A DNA stretch of 64,000 nucleotides from Marsupella aquatica (lineage: Eukaryota; Marchantiophyta), in NCBI GenBank assembly GCA_973895155.1, contig OZ316892.1, forward strand, positions 22,568,001 through 22,632,000. Reading direction: 5' to 3'. The notes below the pieces were generated by a model, which was not told where the DNA came from, searched no databases, and saw only the letters and a program-made list of their open reading frames with translations. A program made the position numbers and the translations under genes. Positions 58,219 to 64,000 of this stretch are shown here, piece after piece (the stretch's first letter is position 1; each line of letters opens with the position of its first letter).

Positions 58219-58850
58219 CTGCCTTCAGACACCTGCCCTCCTGAGGCTGCGCCTTTCTTTGGATTTCACTTCAAGGCTTTTATTATTCTTGAAACAGCTG
58301 AGGGTGTTGGTTTTAGGTTCTCTAAATGGATTACTCTTAATTACCCCCTTGTGTGACTTGCTTTGGAGTTGTACTTCACATTTTGATTTTTTACCCAATA
58401 GGGTTTTAGTTTAGTTTACTCTGCTTCTTAGCGGGGTTTAGTTATTCTGGGATTGTGGAGCTCAAACTACTTAAAGTCAGTCGATCATTCCCGCTTACAT
58501 GAACAAATAATTCAAACTGCACTCCAGGGACTCATGGGCTTTACGGGCCTCTTTGTGCTTCTTGGGGTCTTTCCCCTTCCTTGCTCTCTCTATTTATTAA
58601 GTCTTTTGTGTTTTGAATCCTGTCTCCCGTTTAGTGCTTTTGTTCTTTGGCATTGTGTTATACTAGTGAGGCTTTGCAGGGAAGGGAGCCATTCGTAAAC
58701 CATATTGTTGTTTCCAAGGGTAAGTTGCAAAATTACAATGATATAAAGTTGGGTTCTCAGTAGTCTCCCATGTCTTAAGAACAACCTGGGTGCTGATCAA
58801 TGGCTTTTCGAAGTTGCTTGCCCTTCTTCGTGCAAGTGTTTTTCAGTTTG

Positions 58851-59340
58851 TCAAAGGACAACACATCTAGGTAGTCTACCAAGGAAGTGGGAGTAAGTGG
58901 TGTCATAATTCCTTTCCTTCCACAGGCTATTGCACATCTCCATAATCAACACCAAGGGGCCATGTTTCCTTTTGTGCACTTGAATGGCAAAGGTGATAGC
59001 TTGGAAAAGGGAGCCTCGTGAGAATTGCAATACTGTGGAATGGTGCAATAATCTATGGATCTCACTCCATCTATCAATAACCTTGCTACTATTGAACAAG
59101 AGATGTTTGGTATGCTCAAATTTGGTTTTGCACCTATCACAAATCCCATTGTTCACCTCCCAATGGCTAGCTATGCAGTTATTGAAGAACTTAAGGTTCA
59201 AAAGTCACCGATTGAAAAATCTCACCTTTGAAAATCCGTTCACCTACAATGGTCTTGGGATCCAAGTCAAGGCAGGTTGTTTACCGATGTCTGAAGTTGG
59301 TTGCTTGTGCAGACAATAGGGGCATTGAGCGATAGTCGTG
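58851..59340 (-). pseudogene. LINE remnant with zf-RVT zinc-binding segment
   Basis: The minus-strand frame includes WEVNNGICDRCKTKFEHTKH followed by LLFN and WSEIHRLL, closely matching the zf-RVT segment found after the reverse transcriptase of plant non-LTR retrotransposons. Upstream on the same strand, PKTIVGERIFKGEIFQS belongs to the same region in another frame, so the copy is frameshifted. No RT or endonuclease domain remains beside it. Confidence 0.6.
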
Positions 59341-59418
59341 CCGAGGAGTGAGTGCAGCTTCATATGGGAGTTACCACTGGCGGTGATAGAGGCACCAACT
59401 AACTTACATCACCAAGCA

Positions 59419-59490
59419 CCCTCACCAAACCTAGTACTCTTGATAGGGGCACCAAGAGTACTAAGGCAAGAGTACTGGATTTGGTGAGGG
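59419..59490. repeat. Hairpin with 24-bp arms
   Basis: CCCTCACCAAACCTAGTACT... (59419-59442) pairs with 59467-59490 with two mismatches around a 24-nt loop. The loop repeats part of the arm (CCAAGAGTACTA). Confidence 0.85.
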
Positions 59491-60222
59491 CATTGGGTAG
59501 CATGGTCCACCAATGTTGTCAACACTATCTGTGCTGTTAATTTGTCCCCAACATTGGTTCAACTTTGTGAAGTCAAGCACAGGGGCACCTGAAAAAGCCT
59601 GCCCTGAAAATGCCTGCCCCTGAAAAAGCAAGAAATAACCTGTTTACCATCGTTTCAAACTAGAGCTTGAGTATTCAGGGTTTAGGGTTTACTAAAGAAA
59701 ATTTCTCACAAAGAGGGACTTACAATGCTTTAGTTAAGGATTGATCCACTATTCCTCAATTCACACCATGAATGGCTCGCAGAGACTGTCAAGTGCATTT
59801 GATTTGTGCAAATGGCTGTTTCTCTATTGTTTCTTGTCTTCCAACTTCCTAACCAATTTTTTTGTCAGCACCGGAAGCTCTTGCATGAGGGTTTTGTCCT
59901 GAAGAAAAGCCCAAGGGATTTGATTTTCCCCTGTTATCACTATGTCCAGTCCACTCTCTCATTCATTTTCACTCATTCACAAGTTGGGGGGTGAAGAGAG
60001 TCATGGAACCTGGTCTTTCAACATGTGTGCCTTCCTGATTGCTGATCTGGACCGGAGCTCCAAACCCCTAAATAAACGCATTCGCGAGTTTGGGGGTGAG
60101 GAGAGTCATGGAACCCATCCTTTAAACGTGTTCACCTGTCTGGGGTGCTCGAAGCTCAAAACCCCAGCAGAACCCTAGCTGCTGTATGCTTGTGTCCAAT
60201 TTGAAGGATGGCAGGGCAGGCA
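59491..60222. other. Intergenic with one tandem duplication
   Basis: From about 59983 and 60088 an imperfect duplication of about 105 bp begins with GTTGGGGGGTGAAGAGAGTC and GTTTGGGGGTGAGGAGAGTC, each followed by ATGGAACC and a later CTCCAAACCCC/CTCAAAACCCC. No gene supported. Confidence 0.5.
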
Positions 60223-60262
60223 GGATTGGATTGGATTGGATTGGATTGGATTGGATTGGATT
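60223..60262. repeat. (GGATT)8 microsatellite
   Basis: Eight perfect pentanucleotide copies about 0.9 kb upstream of the topoisomerase start codon. Confidence 0.97.
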
Positions 60263-61181
60263 CAATTCCTACACCTGTGGTCGCTTTGCTTTCCTTCGTT
60301 TCGGTGCAAGGATTGGAATGAAATGATCTGAACCGAATTGGATTCTCACACTCGAGTGCTCCCGTTTGCTCTGCTCTGCTTTGCTTCGTTTCGGTGGTCG
60401 ATGATACGCACGAGCACAGCTGAGCTCATCAGATGTTTGGTGTGAGGTCCTGCGAAACAGAGGCTAGCCTTGTTGTCAATCTCGTGTGAAAAGAGGTTCC
60501 GGTTCTAGAGAAGAGCAGAAGAAGGGCAGAGAAGCGCAGATTTTGTCAAAATGGTACAGTTGGAAGGGGAAGCATCTCCCGCCAATGTGCTAGGTGTTGT
60601 CCGTGGCAAGGAGCAACAATCAATTTTGTCGTTGAGCTTTGATTTTGACCATCGGGAGTGTGATGCGTCGACTTGTACATTGACGAGGAGGATGAGGTGA
60701 CGGCGGGGGGTCGGGCAAGGCAATGCGGTGACTCTCAATGCAATGCGAGGAGTGGCGCACCGCATTACGCTTCTGACGAGGACGTTCTGCAATACAGTCT
60801 CTCAAGGTTTGCTCGCTCGGTGGCGGGCTTTTGTTCCTGCCCTGAACTCGATCGAAGTATACGCGTTTGGTTCCACAAATGCTGTCGCTGTGAGATTTAG
60901 ATACTCAAAACTACAATGAAGAACTAGGGAGTTTGTATTGTTTTGTCAGTTTTCCAGTAGTGTCCGAATACTCAGATTCAATTTAATTCTTCAGTGAGAG
61001 CGAGGAGCAGAAACTTAGAAGGCGGGAATGGTCAAAGAGAGAGAGTAACCTGAATTCGAAGACCGGAGAAACTATAGAAGTCATCGTATTTGCCCGACAA
61101 GGATACTGCTAACAAACTGTAGTTTGTGGTGATCTAGCTCGCAGAAATTCACTCGAGGATTTCCCTCATGCAAGGTCTGAT
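60263..61181 (+). promoter_or_regulatory. Promoter and 5' leader region of the topoisomerase gene
   Basis: No coding domain is recognisable. Several upstream ATGs occur. The nearest, at 61168, opens a 21-codon frame ending at 61233 that overlaps the main start out of frame. Transcription start not placed. Confidence 0.35.
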
Positions 61182-63804
61182 ATGGCAGCTCATACAACGG
61201 TTGTCGTTGGGGCGATCACCTCGAGTAGAATGAACATTCACACCTATTCCAGGGGACAGTGCACTCACAGTTTTGCAGCTGCATCGCTCACAGGATGCTT
61301 AACTACTGCAAAAAAGAATTCGTGGTCAGTAAGGACTTCGAAGCTGGCAATTTCTCAGGTACTTCTGGTTTGAGTTACCGCTATCATGTTGAGACTATTT
61401 TTGCTTTGAAAAAGTTGGCACATGAGCCTTGTTGGTGGCGTACTGAACTGTTACCATTTAGATGAGTGCTAATTTACAGAGGATTGCAACAAAGTTTGTC
61501 TAATGCTTTGATGCTTTGAAACTGTATTTTTGCTTTGAAAAGTTGGCCCTGCATGAGATTTTTGTTGATAAATTGCAGCTTTACCTTGCTCTTCTTGCGC
61601 AGCCATCATTTGGATGTATGTGTATAACAACAAGTGCATTGAGGGAGCGCCTGTCACAACCTCTGTACAGAAAACGGAGGAAGAAAGGAAGAGGGAAAGG
61701 TTCACAGAGTACGGTACTTCCTGCAAGAGTGGCAGCTCAGGTGGTTTCGGTAGCTGAAGATAAATCAGTTGTTGTAGTGGAATCACCAGCTAAGGCAAGA
61801 ACAATTGAAAAGTACCTTGGACAAAGGCATGTAGTTTTGCCAAGTTTCGGTCACGTTCGGGATCTAGCTGCCAAGTCTGGATCTGTGCGTCCTGACGAGG
61901 ACTTCAAACTGGTTTGGGAGGTTCCTGCCTCTGCTCGGCAACACCTCAATGCAATCAAGGCTGCGGTTAAAGGGTACTTATTCTCACCTCTTTCTTCATC
62001 AGTTTCATCTCATAAGTGATAGGCTACTGGCCAGGCTGGGAACTGACCTTGACCAGCTGATTTCACTGTTTTCGTCTTTGTGACAATATAATAGATCCAA
62101 ACCCTGAAACGGCTTAGGAAGTCCCTGTTTTCTCCTCCAATTTTTCTCTGCAATGCCCCAAAAGTCGTTTTCTGTCAGATGACTCTCATATACGAAATTC
62201 GGTTCAGGTGATGCCTAAAGTGAGAGCACATATGTCGAAAATTACTTTTTGACCGGCACAAAGGATTACCCCTCTCCCTAGCTTTGCCTATTTCTCCCTG
62301 GTGGTGATTCTCTCGCGGTGATAAACGAAATGCTGGAATTCAGAGAACGTCCTCGGAAGATTTGCTTCTGCACTTAGGCGTATATTTGGGTCGGTTCCGA
62401 AGGAATAAGATGTTGTTTTTCTGAATGCTATTTTGCAGGGCATCCAATCTAGTCCTTGCCTCTGACCCGGATAGGGAAGGAGAAGCAATTGCATGGCATG
62501 TTCTTGAGATGTTGAGATCTGAAGGGGCAGTCCCTAAAACCCTCAAAGTAAGCAGGGTTGTTTTCAATGAGATAACAAGGGCAGCTGTCTTATCTGCAAT
62601 GGAGGCCCCCAGAGATATCAGTGCGACGCTTGTAGATGCCTATCTTGCCCGCAGGGCTTTAGACTACCTTATTGGGTTTGACCTTTCTCCTGTCCTTTGG
62701 CGGAAACTTCCAGGTAGTAAATCTGCTGGTCGTGTACAATCAGCTGCGCTCCGTCTCATCTGTGAACGAGAACAGGAGATGGAAGTTTTTGTAGCTAAGG
62801 AATATTGGACAATTGATACACAACTTTCACTTCGCGGCAAAGATACTGAGTTAAGTTCTGCAGCTGATGATTCTCAAGGGAAGAGTAAAACTTTTCCTGC
62901 GAAAGTGACTCATGTTGATGGTGAGAAGCTTTCCCAGTTTTCGCTTACTTGTTATGAACAAGCGAAAACAATATCTCAAAGGGTAGAAATGGCCAAACTC
63001 TCAGTTTGCAGTGTAAAGAAGAGTGTCGCAAGACGGAACCCTCTTGCACCTTACATTACTTCGACCTTACAGCAAGATGCGTCTACCAAGCTGGCTTTTG
63101 GGGCGTCCCGTACAATGGCCGTATGCTTCTCTCCTCTCCTTCCATCATTGTGCTTGAAACAATAATCTAATAGTAGTGAAGAACTTATCTCGTATTCTAA
63201 ATCTCGTAATTAAACTCCAATTTTCTATGTCAAGCAAATCGATTTGACGCATGCGATGCTTGACCGTCTCAGCTTGCGCAACAACTATACGAGGGAGTGA
63301 AACTTGGCACTGGTGAACTTACTGGCTTAATCACGTACATGCGAACAGATGGTGTCCAGGTGCACAAAGTCTGCCTGCAAGTGACCCATTAATTTGGAAG
63401 AAAGGTTTAAGTTCTGCAAGGTTGTGAGGCAAAATGATCGTAGCGGATCATTTTGTGCTTTCTTCACAAGTTTATTATGTCCAGAAGTTTCGCTCGTAGT
63501 GGTTAAGTAAAGCCTCTGTTTGAAGGACTTTGAAGGACTCGCGTTGTGCCAACTGAGCTGTTGTAGTACACACTGTAGTCAAGGCAGTCTTGGGAAAAAA
63601 CGTATACTCCTTCAACTTGGTGATCTTGGCCAGAGCGATGTTTGGTAAGAGTTAGATCTCGTCGTGGAGTTATGGTTTTGATAGATGGTACTGACCACAT
63701 GCTCCTGTTGTAATTCTTTAAGTCAGAATTTTGCTCATTAGAGTTTCTGTCTTCCAGCTATCAAGTGAGGCCGTCCAAACTACGAGGGCATTTATCGCCA
63801 AACG
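61182..63804 (+). CDS. Bacterial-type DNA topoisomerase I, organellar (5' part, runs off the window)
   Basis: Type IA topoisomerase, relaxing negative supercoils of plastid and/or mitochondrial DNA. Exons by frame and splice signals: 61182-61358, 61579-61973, 62439-63120, 63273-63359, 63758-63804, continuing beyond 64000. The first about 115 residues are Ser/Thr/Arg-rich with few acids, fitting an organelle transit peptide. The Toprim domain follows: [18 protein letters not shown] (catalytic Glu about residue 127), then [11 protein letters not shown] and [14 protein letters not shown] (metal-binding D200, D202, E204). The central domain has [20 protein letters not shown] and [22 protein letters not shown] holds the active-site Tyr, about residue 440. 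The order matches Arabidopsis At4g31210. An alternative acceptor at 61602 would shorten exon 2 by eight codons in frame. Zinc or C-terminal domains lie outside the window. Confidence 0.93.
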
Positions 63805-64000
63805 GTATGTGTGCTGTTCTTGTGTAATTTTCTCTGGAAGTAAATGATATTTGAATGTTTAATCTTGACCTGAAGTCCAGCGATCAAGTTTAGCACTTTA
63901 TAGGAGAGTAATGACTGATTTTGTGAGACTGCCAGCTGGGAATTTTTGCCTTAACTTGCGAAGGGGATCTGGTCATCCTACTCTCAAGCTCTGTACGACG
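63805..64000 (+). other. Intron of the topoisomerase gene, cut by the window end
   Basis: Follows donor ACG|GTATGT. The next expected protein segment of the family is not found before base 64000. Confidence 0.6.

Overview
The window is nuclear DNA from a land plant. Spliced genes with GT-AG introns, an F-box/kelch-type gene, a plant-type EDC4/VARICOSE gene, a BAT2_N-domain gene of the Arabidopsis At3g50370 type and an organellar bacterial-type topoisomerase I all point that way. Long 5' leaders, moderate introns inside genes and transposon-rich intergenic DNA of 20 kb or more suggest a bryophyte-like genome, perhaps a liverwort. That placement is inference and of low confidence.

Layout. 1-1.25 kb: 3' end of an LTR retrotransposon whose integrase carries a C-terminal PHD finger, followed by two partial copies of a putative LTR. 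2.2-2.6 kb: LINE-like remnant. 4.6-8.2 kb: F-box gene with a probable 5'UTR intron. 8.2-28.5 kb: no gene I can support. This stretch holds two solo LTRs of one family in opposite orientation, an inverted-repeat DNA element, a tRNA-derived SINE-like unit, hairpins and degenerate tandem repeats. 28.9-39.2 kb: EDC4/VARICOSE, 12 coding exons, 1,576 aa, + strand. 39.4-44.3 kb: a dense run of unrelated short tandem duplications, an inverted repeat and a tRNA-like array. 45.6-55.2 kb: BAT2_N gene, 7 coding exons, 2,867 aa, - strand. 56-60 kb: a C/T-rich degenerate minisatellite, an exon-like orphan fragment, a LINE remnant and a hairpin. 60.3-64 kb: plastid/mitochondrial topoisomerase I, + strand, running off the right edge.

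The four genes form no pathway or operon. EDC4 scaffolds mRNA decapping. The BAT2_N protein is a large disordered protein, and related animal PRRC2 proteins act in mRNA translation and granules. The topoisomerase handles organellar DNA supercoils, and the F-box protein selects ubiquitination substrates. Splice junctions were assigned by eye from reading frame, GT/AG signals and remembered family homology; 5' and 3' UTR limits are not established.
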